64,000 nt of DNA from Paracoccus marcusii (GTDB lineage Bacteria; Pseudomonadota; Alphaproteobacteria; Rhodobacterales; Rhodobacteraceae): positions 246,001-310,000 of the forward strand of contig NZ_CP117466.1 in NCBI RefSeq assembly GCF_028621715.1, in the 5' to 3' direction. A model generated the notes under the pieces. That model did not search any database. It worked only from the letters and a program-made list of their open reading frames with translations, and was not told where the DNA came from. Every line of letters begins with the position of its first letter. Positions within the stretch are counted from its first letter, which is position 1. A program made the position numbers and the translations under genes. Shown here piece by piece: positions 1 to 8,610 of this stretch.

Positions 1-317
1 CCGCCGCCGGTCGCGATGCATTCGGTGATCTCCGGCAGGGCGCCGATATGGCCTTCGAACCGGTCGAAATCGACCTTGCGGTGCTGCGCCAGCGATACGG
101 TGACGACGACCTGGGTGACATTGGCAATGCGCTCCAGCGCGATGTCGGCCCGGTATCCCCGGATCAGCCCGGCCTCGCGCAGCCGCGTCAGCCGCGCCCA
201 GCAGGGTGTGGGCGACAGGTTCACCAGCTCGGCCAGTCGCGCCTTGCTCAGCTGCCCGTGCTGCTGCACGGCCGCAAGGATGCGGATGTCGGTCGCATCA
301 AGGCCTGGCCTGCTCAT
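1..317 (-). CDS. Lrp/AsnC family transcriptional regulator (partial)
   Basis: The minus strand reads an open frame from ATG at 317 off the window edge. It begins MSRPGLDATDIRILAAVQ and continues with a winged helix-turn-helix typical of Lrp/AsnC proteins, including the segment LSPTPCWARLTRLREAGLI, followed by the start of the ligand-sensing (RAM) domain. About 105 of the usual 150 or so residues are present; the C-terminus lies outside. It sits 85 bases downstream of the glutamine-synthetase-like gene on the same strand, so it may be a local regulator of the amino acid or polyamine operon. That role is an inference; the family assignment is clear. Confidence 0.85.
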   Translation of the reverse strand, partial: MSRPGLDATDIRILAAVQQHGQLSKARLAELVNLSPTPCWARLTRLREAGLIRGYRADIALERIANVTQVVVTVSLAQHRKVDFDRFEGHIGALPEITECIATGG

Positions 318-401
318 CCACCGCCTCACTTGCCGTCACGGACGGCGAACATTGCCCACGGCCCTGCTGCCCGGAAACAGGCGGGCGGCCCATCGTCGCG
401 A

Positions 402-1733
402 TCAGACCGTGTCCAGGTACAGCTCGACCGTCTCCTCGTCGGACAGCTCGGCCATGTAATGCAGTTCCTGGCGCTTGGTCATCAGATAGTTGTCGACCAG
501 ATGCGCGGGCAGGATGCGGCGGATCTCGGGACAGCTGTCGAACGCCTCGATCGCGGCGCCCCAGTCGCCGGGCAGCTGCGCCAGCTTCTGGTCATAGGCG
601 TTGCCCTTGAAGGGCGCGGGGGCGACCAGCTGGTCCTCGATCCCGTTCAGCGCGGCCCCCAAGATGGCGGCGATGGTTAGATAGGGGTTCACGTCGCCGC
701 CGGCCACGCGATGCTCGATCCGCCGGGCCTTGGGGCCCGAGGAGGGGATGCGGATCGCGGCGGTGCGGTTCTCATAGGCCCAGCCGATGCCGGTCGGGGC
801 ATGGGCGTTGGGAACCAGGCGGTCAAAGCTGTTCTCGTGCGGGGCAAAGAGCAGGGTCGATCCGGGCATGGCGCGCAGGCAGCCGGCGACAGCCTGGCGC
901 AGCGCCTCGGTCCCCTCCTCTCCGCCATTGTCGAAGATGTTTCGCCCGGCCCGGTCCAGGATCGAAAAATGCATGTGCATCCCGTTGCCCGCGAACATCT
1001 CGTAGGGCTTGGCCATGAAGCTGGCGGCAAAGCCGTAGGTCCGGGCGATGCCCTTGACCAGCATCTTGAACAGCCAGGTGTCGTCGGCGGCCTTCAGCGG
1101 ATCGGCCTGATGCATCAGGTTGATCTCGAACTGTCCCGGCCCCGCCTCCGAGATGGCGGTATCGGCGGGAATGTCCATCGCCTCGCAGGCGTCATAGAGC
1201 GTCGTGAAGAACTGGTCGAACGCGTCCAGCGCGCGCAGCGACAAGACCTCGCCGCCGGTGCGCCGCTTGCCGGATTTCGGGCTGGGCGGCACGCGCAGCG
1301 TCTTGCCGCTGTCGTCGATCAGAAAGAATTCCAGCTCGGTCGCCACCACCGGCACCAGCCCGGCCGCGACATAGCGTTCGGCCACGCGGGCCAGCGCCTG
1401 GCGCGGATCGCCGTCATAGGGGGTGCCGTCGGGATGGAACATCCACAAGGGCAGCAGCCCCGTGGGCGCGTCCAGCCACGGCATGGGCAGGAACCCCCGT
1501 TCGGTGGGCAGCAGCAGCCCGTCAGGGTCGCCGGATTCGAAGACCAGCGGGCTGTCCTCGACATCCTCGCCCCAGATGTCCAGGTTCAGGACCGAATAGG
1601 GAAACTTGGTCCCCTCCTCCAGCAGCTTGCCGGCATAGCGGGCGGGCACGCGCTTGCCCCGCGCGACACCGTTCAGGTCTGCTGCCGCGACGCGGATCGT
1701 CTTGACCTCGGGGTGTTCGCGCAGCCATTCCAT
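402..1733 (-). CDS. Glutamine synthetase family protein (gamma-glutamylpolyamine synthetase-like)
   Basis: This 443-residue protein has the glutamine synthetase fold: an N-terminal beta-grasp region, the metal-binding TELEFFL motif near residue 132, the NGMHMHFS nucleotide/metal loop near 250, and the C-terminal NPYLTIAAILGAALNGI helix. Its length and its ADLNGVARGKRVP N-terminus fit the GlnA-like/PuuA group, which ligates glutamate to amines such as putrescine, rather than the 470-residue housekeeping GlnA. It is the last enzyme gene after an ABC transporter, separated from the permease by only four bases, which supports a role in using the imported amine or amino acid. The exact substrate cannot be read from sequence. 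Confidence 0.85.
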   Translation of the reverse strand: MEWLREHPEVKTIRVAAADLNGVARGKRVPARYAGKLLEEGTKFPYSVLNLDIWGEDVEDSPLVFESGDPDGLLLPTERGFLPMPWLDAPTGLLPLWMFHPDGTPYDGDPRQALARVAERYVAAGLVPVVATELEFFLIDDSGKTLRVPPSPKSGKRRTGGEVLSLRALDAFDQFFTTLYDACEAMDIPADTAISEAGPGQFEINLMHQADPLKAADDTWLFKMLVKGIARTYGFAASFMAKPYEMFAGNGMHMHFSILDRAGRNIFDNGGEEGTEALRQAVAGCLRAMPGSTLLFAPHENSFDRLVPNAHAPTGIGWAYENRTAAIRIPSSGPKARRIEHRVAGGDVNPYLTIAAILGAALNGIEDQLVAPAPFKGNAYDQKLAQLPGDWGAAIEAFDSCPEIRRILPAHLVDNYLMTKRQELHYMAELSDEETVELYLDTV

Positions 1734-1737
1734 GGGA

Positions 1738-2562
1738 TTATCTCATCAACTGGGGACGGTACCGGACGCGGCTGGTCGCACCCGGCAGATGCCGGTTCAG
1801 CCGCCTGTTCACCCTGCCGAAAAGCCAGATCAATGCCAAGGTGGCAGCGATGAAATATGCGGCGGCAATGGGATAGGCGACGAAAGGGTTGAATGTCCGG
1901 TCCGCGAAGTAGCTGGCATAGTACAGCGCGTCGCCCTTTTGCTGGAACGCCGGAAAGCCGCTGAAATAGACCAGCGTCGTGGCGTGGAACAGGAAGATCG
2001 CCTCGTTCGTGTAGCTGGGCCAGGCCAGGCGCAGCATGGTGGGCCAGACGATCCGCCGGAACCGCTTCCACCCGGTCAGGCCATAGGCGTCGGCGGCCTC
2101 GACCTCTCCCTTGGGGACCGACATCAGCGCGCCGTGAAAGATCTGCGCGCTGTAGGCCGCGGTGTTCAGGATCAGCACGATCAGCGCCCCGGCCCAGGCC
2201 CGCGTCAGCCAGCTGGTCTGGATGGTCATCCCCAGGACGTCGATGCCCGCCCGCGGCAGCAGCACCAGCGATTCATAGGCGATGAAGAACTGGATGAACA
2301 AGGGACTGCCGCGGAAGACGAAGATGAAGGCGTTCGCGGGCTTGCGCAGCCAGGGGTTGGCACTGGCCTTGGCCAGCGCCAACCCCGTCGCGATGAAGAA
2401 GCCGACCGACAACGCCAGCACTGCAAAGTACAGGTTCCAGATCAGGCCCGACCCGATCAGCACCGCCTGCTGGCACAGGTCATATCCCTCGCGCGGCAAC
2501 AGCCGTTCGCCATAGCCGATCGAGCGCAGGGCATAGTCCTGGATGGTCTGCACGCAGCTCAT
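1738..2562 (-). CDS. Polar amino acid ABC transporter permease (HisM/GlnP type)
   Basis: This 274-residue inner-membrane permease has several hydrophobic segments and the binding-protein-dependent transport signature near EVEAADAYGLTGWKRFRRIVWP, the EAA loop that contacts the ATPase. The ATG at 2562 overlaps the stop of the upstream permease by four bases (ATGA), which fixes the start; a longer upstream reading frame is not coding. It pairs with the other permease of this operon to form the channel for a histidine/lysine/arginine/ornithine- or opine-type substrate. Confidence 0.9.
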   Translation of the reverse strand: MSCVQTIQDYALRSIGYGERLLPREGYDLCQQAVLIGSGLIWNLYFAVLALSVGFFIATGLALAKASANPWLRKPANAFIFVFRGSPLFIQFFIAYESLVLLPRAGIDVLGMTIQTSWLTRAWAGALIVLILNTAAYSAQIFHGALMSVPKGEVEAADAYGLTGWKRFRRIVWPTMLRLAWPSYTNEAIFLFHATTLVYFSGFPAFQQKGDALYYASYFADRTFNPFVAYPIAAAYFIAATLALIWLFGRVNRRLNRHLPGATSRVRYRPQLMR

Positions 2563-3440
2563 GCCGGGGCTCCCTTGCGCTCGGCCTCGCCGCCAAGCGT
2601 GGCCTGGCCGCGCGACAGCCGCCGCGTGACGCGGCCCAGCACGCGTTCCGAGATCCAGGTCATGCACAGATAGAACACCAGGATCGCCAGGAAGTAATAC
2701 AGCCGCCAGTCCGGATGCGGATAGGTGAAGGCGCTGGTCTTGGACCCGCCCAGCTCGCGCGCCCAATAGACGATGTCCTCGACCCCCAGCAGGAACAGAA
2801 GCGGCGTGGCCTTGATCAGGATCATCCACAGGTTCGACAGGCCCGGCAGGGCATAGGTCCACATCTGCGGTATCAGCACGCGGCGGTTCACCTGCGCGGG
2901 CGACATGCCATAGGCCTCGGCCGTCTCCAGCTGGGCGCGGGGCACGGCCGCCATGGCGCCGGACAGCACGTTCGCGGCAAAGGCACCGAAGACGATCGAG
3001 AAGGCGATGACCGCCAGGAAGATGCCATAGACGTCATGCACCCAGGGCGCGGCATCGTTCAGCGGCAGCTTGGCCGCGGCGCAGACGACGAAATCGTTGC
3101 CCTGCCGGACGGGCGCATCGCTGTCGCACAGGACCTGATGGCGCACCCATTCGAAGCCCTGGTCCAGCGCGATCGGCACGAACAGGAAGAAGATGATGTC
3201 CGGCACGCCCCGCACCATCGAGGTGTAGATCCCCCCGAACCACCGCAGCGGCGCGATGCGCGAGCGGCTGGCCATGGCGCCGCCAAAGCCGAACAGCAGC
3301 GCGATGGGCGCGGTGATCGCCAACAGTAGAAGCACCGTCCCGAAGCTGGCATAGAACAGCAGATGCGTGCCCGATGTCAGGTAGCACGACAGCCAGGCAA
3401 ACCCCTGCAACAGGGACGGATCGGTGCAATATGCGAACAT
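2559..3440 (-). CDS. Polar amino acid ABC transporter permease (HisQ type)
   Basis: This 293-residue multi-span membrane protein carries the EAA loop (ETAEAYGMSPAQVNRRVLIPQ) and belongs to the HisQ/ArtQ permease family. It has an insertion of about 50 residues with two cysteines (VLCDSDAPV and FVVCAAAKL) between early transmembrane helices, longer than the compact 230-residue HisQ. The gene starts 50 bases after the periplasmic binding protein and overlaps the next permease by four bases. Together with its partner it forms the translocation pore. Confidence 0.9.
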   Translation of the reverse strand: MFAYCTDPSLLQGFAWLSCYLTSGTHLLFYASFGTVLLLLAITAPIALLFGFGGAMASRSRIAPLRWFGGIYTSMVRGVPDIIFFLFVPIALDQGFEWVRHQVLCDSDAPVRQGNDFVVCAAAKLPLNDAAPWVHDVYGIFLAVIAFSIVFGAFAANVLSGAMAAVPRAQLETAEAYGMSPAQVNRRVLIPQMWTYALPGLSNLWMILIKATPLLFLLGVEDIVYWARELGGSKTSAFTYPHPDWRLYYFLAILVFYLCMTWISERVLGRVTRRLSRGQATLGGEAERKGAPA

Positions 3441-3490
3441 GGGACTTCCCGAAGGGCCGCCGCGGCACGGGTCCGCGGCGGCGGGTCAGA

Positions 3491-4225
3491 TCATTCGAAC
3501 AGCAGCGCGTCGTCGCCGAACCACTTCTTGATCATGTCGTTCAGGCTGCCGTCTTCCTTCATCGCGGTGATCTGCGCGTCGAACTTCTCCAGCAGCTCGG
3601 TGTCGGACTGGCGCAGGCCCATGCCGATGCCCTCGCCCAGGGCGACGCGGTCCATGCCCTCGACCCAGACCAGCTCTCCGCCGGATTCCTCGACGATGGG
3701 GGCCAGGAAGTCGCGGTCGGCCAGGATCGCGTCGGCCTCGCCGTTGCGGACGGCGGCGACGGCCTGGTCGGGGTTCGGGAACTCGATCAGCGTCGCGCCG
3801 CTCTCGGCGACATAGCCGGCCTGGATGGTGCTGGTCTGGGCCGCGACGATGCCGCCCTCGACGTCGACGTCAGCCGCCAGCGCCGCATAGGCCGACGGCG
3901 TCGGCGGGGTGTAGGGCTGGGTGAAGGCGATGACCGCCTGGCGTTCGGCGTTGATGTTCATGCCGGCCATGATCGTGTCATAGTTCGACGAGACCAGGTT
4001 CGGGATGATCGAATCCCAATCGTTGCGCACCCAGGTGCAGTCCAGCTCGGCGCGCTTGCACAGCTCGTTGCCCAGCTCGATCTCGAAGCCGGTGACCTCG
4101 CCGGTGGCGTCGTCGATGAAGTTGTAGGGGGCATAGGCGCCTTCCGTGCCCATGCGGATGGTCTGGGCCTGGGCCAGGCCCGCGGTCAGCATCAGCGCGG
4201 CGGCCGCGATCGTCAGGGATTTCAT
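3491..4225 (-). CDS. Periplasmic amino acid-binding protein of ABC transporter
   Basis: This 244-residue protein has a cleavable signal peptide (MKSLTIAAAALMLTAGLAQA, cleavage after residue 20) followed by a family 3 solute-binding domain opening with IRMGTEGAYAPYNFID. The signature GFEIELGNELCKRAEL and the EDGSLNDMIKKWFG C-terminus match LAO/HisJ-type binding proteins. It lies between the ATPase and the permeases. Likely substrates are basic amino acids or related amines; choosing between them needs binding data. Confidence 0.92.
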   Translation of the reverse strand: MKSLTIAAAALMLTAGLAQAQTIRMGTEGAYAPYNFIDDATGEVTGFEIELGNELCKRAELDCTWVRNDWDSIIPNLVSSNYDTIMAGMNINAERQAVIAFTQPYTPPTPSAYAALAADVDVEGGIVAAQTSTIQAGYVAESGATLIEFPNPDQAVAAVRNGEADAILADRDFLAPIVEESGGELVWVEGMDRVALGEGIGMGLRQSDTELLEKFDAQITAMKEDGSLNDMIKKWFGDDALLFE

Positions 4226-4248
4226 TCGGGGTCTCTCCTGTTGGTTTC

Positions 4249-5046
4249 TTATGTCGCCATGGTCGCGGACAGGAACTGGCGCAGACGGTCGGTCTGCGGG
4301 TTCCCGAACAGGCGATCCGGCGGGCCTTCTTCGCAGACCACGCCCTGATGCAGGAACACGACGTGATCGCTGACATCGGCGGCCAGCCGCATGTCATGGG
4401 TGACCAGGATCATCGTGCGATGCTCTCCGGCCAGATCCTTGATGACGCGGACGACCTCCTGCTGCAGCTCGGGGTCCAGCGCGCTGGTGGGTTCGTCGAA
4501 CAGCAGCGCCTTGGGCTGCATGCACAGCGCGCGGGCGATGGCGGCACGCTGCTGCTGGCCGCCCGACAGCTGTGCGGGCCAGGCGTCCGCCTTGTCGCCG
4601 ATGCCGACCTTGGCCAGAAGGTCGCGGGCGCGGGACTCGACTGCGGCGCGATCCTCGCCCAGCACGGTGACCGGGGCCTCCATCACGTTCTGCAGGATCG
4701 TCATGTGGGCCCACAGGTTGAACTGCTGGAACACCATGGACAGGTTGGTGCGCATCCGCGTGACCTGGGCGCGGTCGGCGGGGTGACGGGCCTGCCCCTG
4801 CCCCTTCCAGCGGACCGGTTCGCCCTCGAACAGGATCTCTCCGGCCTGGCTGTTCTCCAGCAGGTTGCAGCAGCGCAGCAGCGTGGACTTGCCCGACCCG
4901 GACGACCCGATCAGGCTGACCACATGGCCGCGCGGGGCGGTCATGGACACACCCTTGAGGACGTCAAGCGGACCATAGGACTTGTGCAACCCGTTGATCG
5001 AAATGACCGGGGCGGCGCTGTGAGGGGTCGGGGTCTGGTTCATCAT
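4249..5046 (-). CDS. Polar amino acid ABC transporter ATP-binding protein (HisP/GlnQ type)
   Basis: This cytoplasmic ATPase has Walker A (GSSGSGKSTLLRC), the LSGGQQQR signature, Walker B (ALLFDEPTSALDP) and the switch histidine (LVTHDM). The ending DRLRQFLSATMAT is typical of the HisP group. Two adjacent ATG codons at 5046 and 5043 are the best starts, since a TTG at 5064 lies within a palindromic operator-like sequence; no strong ribosome-binding site separates them. It is the first gene of the operon ATPase, binding protein, two permeases, synthetase-like ligase. Confidence 0.93.
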   Translation of the reverse strand: MMNQTPTPHSAAPVISINGLHKSYGPLDVLKGVSMTAPRGHVVSLIGSSGSGKSTLLRCCNLLENSQAGEILFEGEPVRWKGQGQARHPADRAQVTRMRTNLSMVFQQFNLWAHMTILQNVMEAPVTVLGEDRAAVESRARDLLAKVGIGDKADAWPAQLSGGQQQRAAIARALCMQPKALLFDEPTSALDPELQQEVVRVIKDLAGEHRTMILVTHDMRLAADVSDHVVFLHQGVVCEEGPPDRLFGNPQTDRLRQFLSATMAT

Positions 5047-5062
5047 CCGCACATTGGGCGTC

Positions 5063-5076
5063 AAACGCGCGCGTTT
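5063..5076. promoter_or_regulatory. Candidate operator palindrome upstream of the ABC transporter operon
   Basis: AAACGCGCGCGTTT is a perfect 14-base palindrome ending 17 bases before the first ATG of the ABC operon. Its position suits a repressor site, possibly for the Lrp/AsnC protein encoded at the operon's far end, although Lrp sites are usually AT-rich. The palindrome is seen; its function is inferred. Confidence 0.35.
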
Positions 5077-5093
5077 TGCAACGGGGTGCAGGG

Positions 5094-5121
5094 GGCAACC
5101 TGCCGATAAGGGCAGGCTGCC
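5094..5121 (-). terminator. Hairpin terminator after purS
   Basis: An 11-base stem with one G-U pair (arms 5094-5104 and 5111-5121) and a six-base loop lies 19 bases after the purS stop. There is no U-tract, so it may pause or end transcription less efficiently than a classical intrinsic terminator. It separates the purine genes from the ABC operon. Confidence 0.5.
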
Positions 5122-5139
5122 GCAGCGTCAGCCGAACGC

Positions 5140-5379
5140 TTACGCAATCTCGATCGAGTATTTCTCGATCACGGTGTTGGCCAGCAGGCCCTCGCACATC
5201 CTGGCGACCTCGGCGCGGGCTGCCTCGGCGTCGGTGGCGGCCAGGTCCAGCTCGATCAGCTTGCCCTGGCGGACGCCGGTGACGTCCTGGTGGCCAAGCC
5301 CGCCCAGGGCATGGCGGATCGCCTCGCCCTGGGGGTCCAGGACGCCGTCCTTCAGCATGATGGTGACACGTGCTTTCAT
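5140..5379 (-). CDS. purS: Phosphoribosylformylglycinamidine synthase subunit PurS
   Basis: This 79-residue protein starts MKARVTIMLKDGVLDPQGEA and ends NTVIEKYSIEIA, the hallmark of PurS, the small subunit of the three-part FGAM synthase (PurL-PurQ-PurS) of purine biosynthesis. PurS bridges the glutaminase and synthase subunits and channels ammonia. It starts 14 bases after purC. The expected neighbour purQ is not found after it, where an ABC transporter operon begins instead. The ATG at 5379 gives the family-typical length. Confidence 0.95.
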   Translation of the reverse strand: MKARVTIMLKDGVLDPQGEAIRHALGGLGHQDVTGVRQGKLIELDLAATDAEAARAEVARMCEGLLANTVIEKYSIEIA

Positions 5380-5393
5380 GGCGGCAGTCCCTC

Positions 5394-6155
5394 TCAGTTG
5401 ATCGCGGTCGGTTTCAGGCTGGTCGTGTTGGCGGGCATCAGGCCCAGCCTGCGCGCCACCTCGGTATAGGCGTCGGTCAGGTTGCCCAGGTCGCGGCGGA
5501 ACACGTCCTTGTCCAGCTTCTGTCCGGTCTTGACGTCCCACAGCCGGCAGCTGTCGGGGCTGATCTCGTCGGCCACGATCAGGCGCATGAAGTCGTTGTC
5601 CCAGACCCGTCCGACCTCGATCTTGAAATCGATCAGCTTGATGCCGGCGCCGTAGAACACCCCCGAGAGGAAGTCGTTCACCCGCAGCGCCAGGCTGACG
5701 ATGTCGTCCAGGTCCTGCTGGGTCGCCCAGCCGAAGGCGATGATGTATTCCTCGGACACCATCGGGTCGCCCAACTCGTCGTTCTTGTAGCTGTATTCGA
5801 CGATGGGCCGCGGCAGGGCCGTGCCCTCCTCCAGCCCAAGGCGCTTGGACAGCGACCCGGCCGCGAAATTGCGCACGATCACTTCCAGCGGGATGATCTC
5901 GACCTGGCGGATCAGCTGCTCGCGCATGTTGATGCGGCGGATGAAGTGGTTCGGGACGCCGATGTTCGTCAGCCCGTTCATGAAGAACTCGGACAGGCGG
6001 TTGTTCAGCACGCCCTTGCCTTCGATGGTGGCGCGCTTCTGCGCGTTGAAGGCGGTCGCGTCATCCTTGAAGTACTGGATCAGCGTGCCGGGTTCCGTGC
6101 CCTCGTAGAGGATCTTGGCCTTGCCTTCGTAAACTTTCTTGCGCCGCGGTGCCAT
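5394..6155 (-). CDS. purC: Phosphoribosylaminoimidazole-succinocarboxamide synthase PurC
   Basis: This 253-residue SAICAR synthetase ligates aspartate to CAIR in de novo purine synthesis. It begins [20 protein letters not shown] and has the family motifs [17 protein letters not shown] and [10 protein letters not shown], and the [13 protein letters not shown] segment. The start at 6155 has a good ribosome-binding site (AAGGACGG), while upstream in-frame codons are not supported. It leads a short minus-strand unit with purS and diverges from the zeta inhibitor gene across a 131-base promoter region. Confidence 0.96.
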   Translation of the reverse strand: MAPRRKKVYEGKAKILYEGTEPGTLIQYFKDDATAFNAQKRATIEGKGVLNNRLSEFFMNGLTNIGVPNHFIRRINMREQLIRQVEIIPLEVIVRNFAAGSLSKRLGLEEGTALPRPIVEYSYKNDELGDPMVSEEYIIAFGWATQQDLDDIVSLALRVNDFLSGVFYGAGIKLIDFKIEVGRVWDNDFMRLIVADEISPDSCRLWDVKTGQKLDKDVFRRDLGNLTDAYTEVARRLGLMPANTTSLKPTAIN

Positions 6156-6286
6156 GGGCCCACCGTCCTTTCGCATGTCCCTGAAGATGCCGCTTACCCC
6201 GGATTGCCGGTCGGGGGCAATACGAGCCTTGCGACAAGGCATGCCGATGGGCATATCTTGTCCCAGACGCCGCACAGGAGGGCCCG

Positions 6287-6601
6287 ATGACCACGTTCAA
6301 CGATCGAGAGCGCGCCTACGAATCCAAGTTCGCCCATGACGCCGACCTGCGCTTCAAGGCCGAGGCGCGCCGGAACCGCCTGCTGGGCGAATGGGCGGCC
6401 GGACAGCTGGGCAAGACCGGCGACGACGCCCGCGCCTATGCCATGACCGTCGTCAGCGCCGATTTCGCCGAGCCCGGAGAGGAGGACGTCTTCCGCAAGG
6501 TCGAGGCCGACCTGACCGGCGTCGCCGATGCCGAAACGATCCGCGCGCAGATGGCCCGCCTGATGGACGAGGCCCGCCGCCAGGTCATCGACGAGACCTG
6601 A
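6287..6601 (+). CDS. ATP synthase F1 zeta-subunit-type inhibitor (DUF1476)
   Basis: This 104-residue helical protein begins [20 protein letters not shown], the signature of the DUF1476 family. In Paracoccus denitrificans this family is the zeta subunit, which inserts its N-terminal helix into F1 and blocks ATP hydrolysis when the membrane is de-energised. Length and N-terminus match that protein. It stands alone here, divergent from purC and followed by a strong terminator, away from any atp genes in the window. Confidence 0.9.
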   Translation: MTTFNDRERAYESKFAHDADLRFKAEARRNRLLGEWAAGQLGKTGDDARAYAMTVVSADFAEPGEEDVFRKVEADLTGVADAETIRAQMARLMDEARRQVIDET

Positions 6602-6627
6602 GCCGCCATCGTCAGCAGGCCGGATCA

Positions 6628-6649
6628 GGGGGCATTGCGCCCCCCTTTT
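6628..6649 (+). terminator. Intrinsic terminator after the zeta inhibitor gene
   Basis: A perfect six-base GC stem (GGGGGC at 6628-6633 and GCCCCC at 6639-6644) with a five-base loop is followed by CTTTT. It lies 27 bases after the stop codon. Confidence 0.8.
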
Positions 6650-6772
6650 CCATTCCTGCACGCGCGCAAGGCAGCCGGGGTCAAGCTTTGGTGACCCGGC
6701 ATTTTCGCCGTCGCGTTCCTATCGAACCGTGGGATGAAAGGGTCTGCCCTATCAACGACAGGATGCCGGAAC

Positions 6773-7315
6773 ATGCTTTGGGACAATCAGGACCGCTATG
6801 GAGCCGTGACCCGGACGCTTCACTGGGGAATCGCCGCCCTGATGGCGTGGCAGTTCGGCGGCATGCTGTCCGAAAGCCTGCTGGGCGACGAGGCGCCTCT
6901 GGCCGTCGCACTGACCGCCAACCACACCCAGGTCGGAACCATCCTGTTCGTGCTGATCGTCCTGCGCGTGGTCTGGGCCGCCCTGAACCGTGATCGTCGC
7001 CCGCCCCGCCGGGCGGACCTGCTGGGCTATGCGGCAAGGCTGGGGCATGTCGCGCTTTATGCGCTGATGCTGGCGGTTCCCTCGGCGGCGCTGCTGCGGG
7101 CCTGGGGCGGGGTACGGGGCTTTGCGCCCTTCGGGTTCCAGATCTTCGCGCCGCGCGCCCCGGACCAGGTCGTCAAGACCGCCACCGACATCGGGTCGAA
7201 CATTCATGGAGAGCTGGCTTGGGTGATGGGCGTGCTGATCCTGGGCCATATCGCGATGGCGCTGTTCCACCAGATCGTGCTGCGTGACCGCCTGCTGCGC
7301 CGCATGGCATGCTAG
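6773..7315 (+). CDS. Cytochrome b561 family protein
   Basis: This 180-residue protein starts MLWDNQDRYGAVTRTLHWG and has four transmembrane helices with conserved histidines (LHWG, NHTQ, GHVALY, NIHGELAW), which bind two b-type hemes in the bacterial cytochrome b561/YodB family. These inner-membrane proteins move electrons from quinol, or from superoxide in the E. coli CybB case. The ATG at 6773 was chosen because homology starts there. Its stop codon shares a CTAG with that of the convergent MATE gene. Confidence 0.9.
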   Translation: MLWDNQDRYGAVTRTLHWGIAALMAWQFGGMLSESLLGDEAPLAVALTANHTQVGTILFVLIVLRVVWAALNRDRRPPRRADLLGYAARLGHVALYALMLAVPSAALLRAWGGVRGFAPFGFQIFAPRAPDQVVKTATDIGSNIHGELAWVMGVLILGHIAMALFHQIVLRDRLLRRMAC

Positions 7316-8610
7316 GCGGCGGCGGCCTCGGCATTGGGATAGCGGCGCAGCATCGTCACCGCGCGGGCCAGGTTCAGCGCCATCAGAGCCGCCCACAGGC
7401 CGTGGTTACCCCAGAAGGGCGGCAGGATCAGCACGCAGGCCGCGAAGACCGCCACCGACCGGATCATCGCGTTGCGCATGTCCCGCGTCAGCGTGGCCCC
7501 GATGAAGATGCCGTCCAGCATCCAGCCCGCCACCCCGATCAGGGGCGCCAGCGCCAGCCAGGGCAGATAGATGCGCGCCGCGTGCCGCACCGCGTCCGAG
7601 GTGGTCAGCAGATCGATGATCGCGCCCCCCGCGACGATGAAGACCAGCCCCATCACGACCGCACCCCCCAGCCCCCAGGCCGAGGTCAGCAGCGACGCCC
7701 GCCGCACCCGGTCCGGCCGGCGCGCGCCCACGGCCTGTCCCACCAGGCTTTCGGCGGCAAAGGCGAACCCGTCCAGCGCATAGGCGGTCAGCGCCACGAA
7801 CTGCAGCAGCACCTGGTTCGCGGCCAGGGGCACGTCGCCCTGCCCCGCCCCCAGGAACAGGAAGCTGGTCATGCAGCCCTGCAGCAGGACCGACCGGATC
7901 ATGATGTCGCCGTTCACCCGCGCCAGCCGCGTCAGCCGGTCGCGCGCCCACAGCCCCGCCGCGCGGCGCGCCTGTCCCAGCACGTGCCGGGCCAGCCACA
8001 GGCCCAGCGCCACGCCGGACAGTTCGGCGATCAGGGTGGCCCAGGCGACGCCCGCCACGCCCAGCCCCAGGCCCAGCACGAACCACACATCCAGCGCGAC
8101 GTTCAGCCCGTTCTGCAACAGCTGCAGCCCCAGCACCGCACGGGTGCGTTCGACCGCGATCAGCCAGCCGGTGATCGCGTACAATCCGATGGTCGCAGGC
8201 GCCCCCCAGATGCGGATCGCCAGATAGTCGCGCGCCAGCGCCTCGACCGCATCCGAGGCGGGGGCCAGCCGGAAGGCCGCCCAGAAGATCGGCGCCTGCA
8301 GCGCGATGAAGACCAGCCCCGCGGCGGCGGCGATGGCCAGCGCGCGCAGCAGATGGGCGCCGACCTCGGGCGCGTCGCCCGCGCCATGCGCCTGCGCCAC
8401 CAGACCGGACGTGCCCATGCGCAGGAACCCGAACACCCAGTAGATGGACGTCAGGATGATCGCGCCGATCCCCACCGCGCCGATGGCCTGCGGCTGGCCC
8501 AGCTGGCCCACCACGCCGGTATCGACCAGCCCCAGCAGTGGCACCGTCAGGTTGGACAGCACGATGGGCACCGCGATCTGCAGCACCCGGCGGTGGGTCA
8601 GCAGGCTCAA
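7312..8610 (-). CDS. MATE family efflux transporter (DinF-like)
   Basis: This 432-residue membrane protein has about twelve hydrophobic helices in two halves and a MATE N-terminus (VLQIAVPIVLSNLTVPLLG, then LVDTGVVGQLG). It resembles the DinF branch, which exports organic cations or other small molecules using a proton or sodium gradient. The start is a TTG at 8610 that overlaps the TGA of the preceding thioesterase gene (TTGA), indicating translational coupling; there is no suitable ATG nearby. It is third in a thioesterase-thioesterase-MATE unit. Confidence 0.9.
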   Translation of the reverse strand: MSLLTHRRVLQIAVPIVLSNLTVPLLGLVDTGVVGQLGQPQAIGAVGIGAIILTSIYWVFGFLRMGTSGLVAQAHGAGDAPEVGAHLLRALAIAAAAGLVFIALQAPIFWAAFRLAPASDAVEALARDYLAIRIWGAPATIGLYAITGWLIAVERTRAVLGLQLLQNGLNVALDVWFVLGLGLGVAGVAWATLIAELSGVALGLWLARHVLGQARRAAGLWARDRLTRLARVNGDIMIRSVLLQGCMTSFLFLGAGQGDVPLAANQVLLQFVALTAYALDGFAFAAESLVGQAVGARRPDRVRRASLLTSAWGLGGAVVMGLVFIVAGGAIIDLLTTSDAVRHAARIYLPWLALAPLIGVAGWMLDGIFIGATLTRDMRNAMIRSVAVFAACVLILPPFWGNHGLWAALMALNLARAVTMLRRYPNAEAAAA

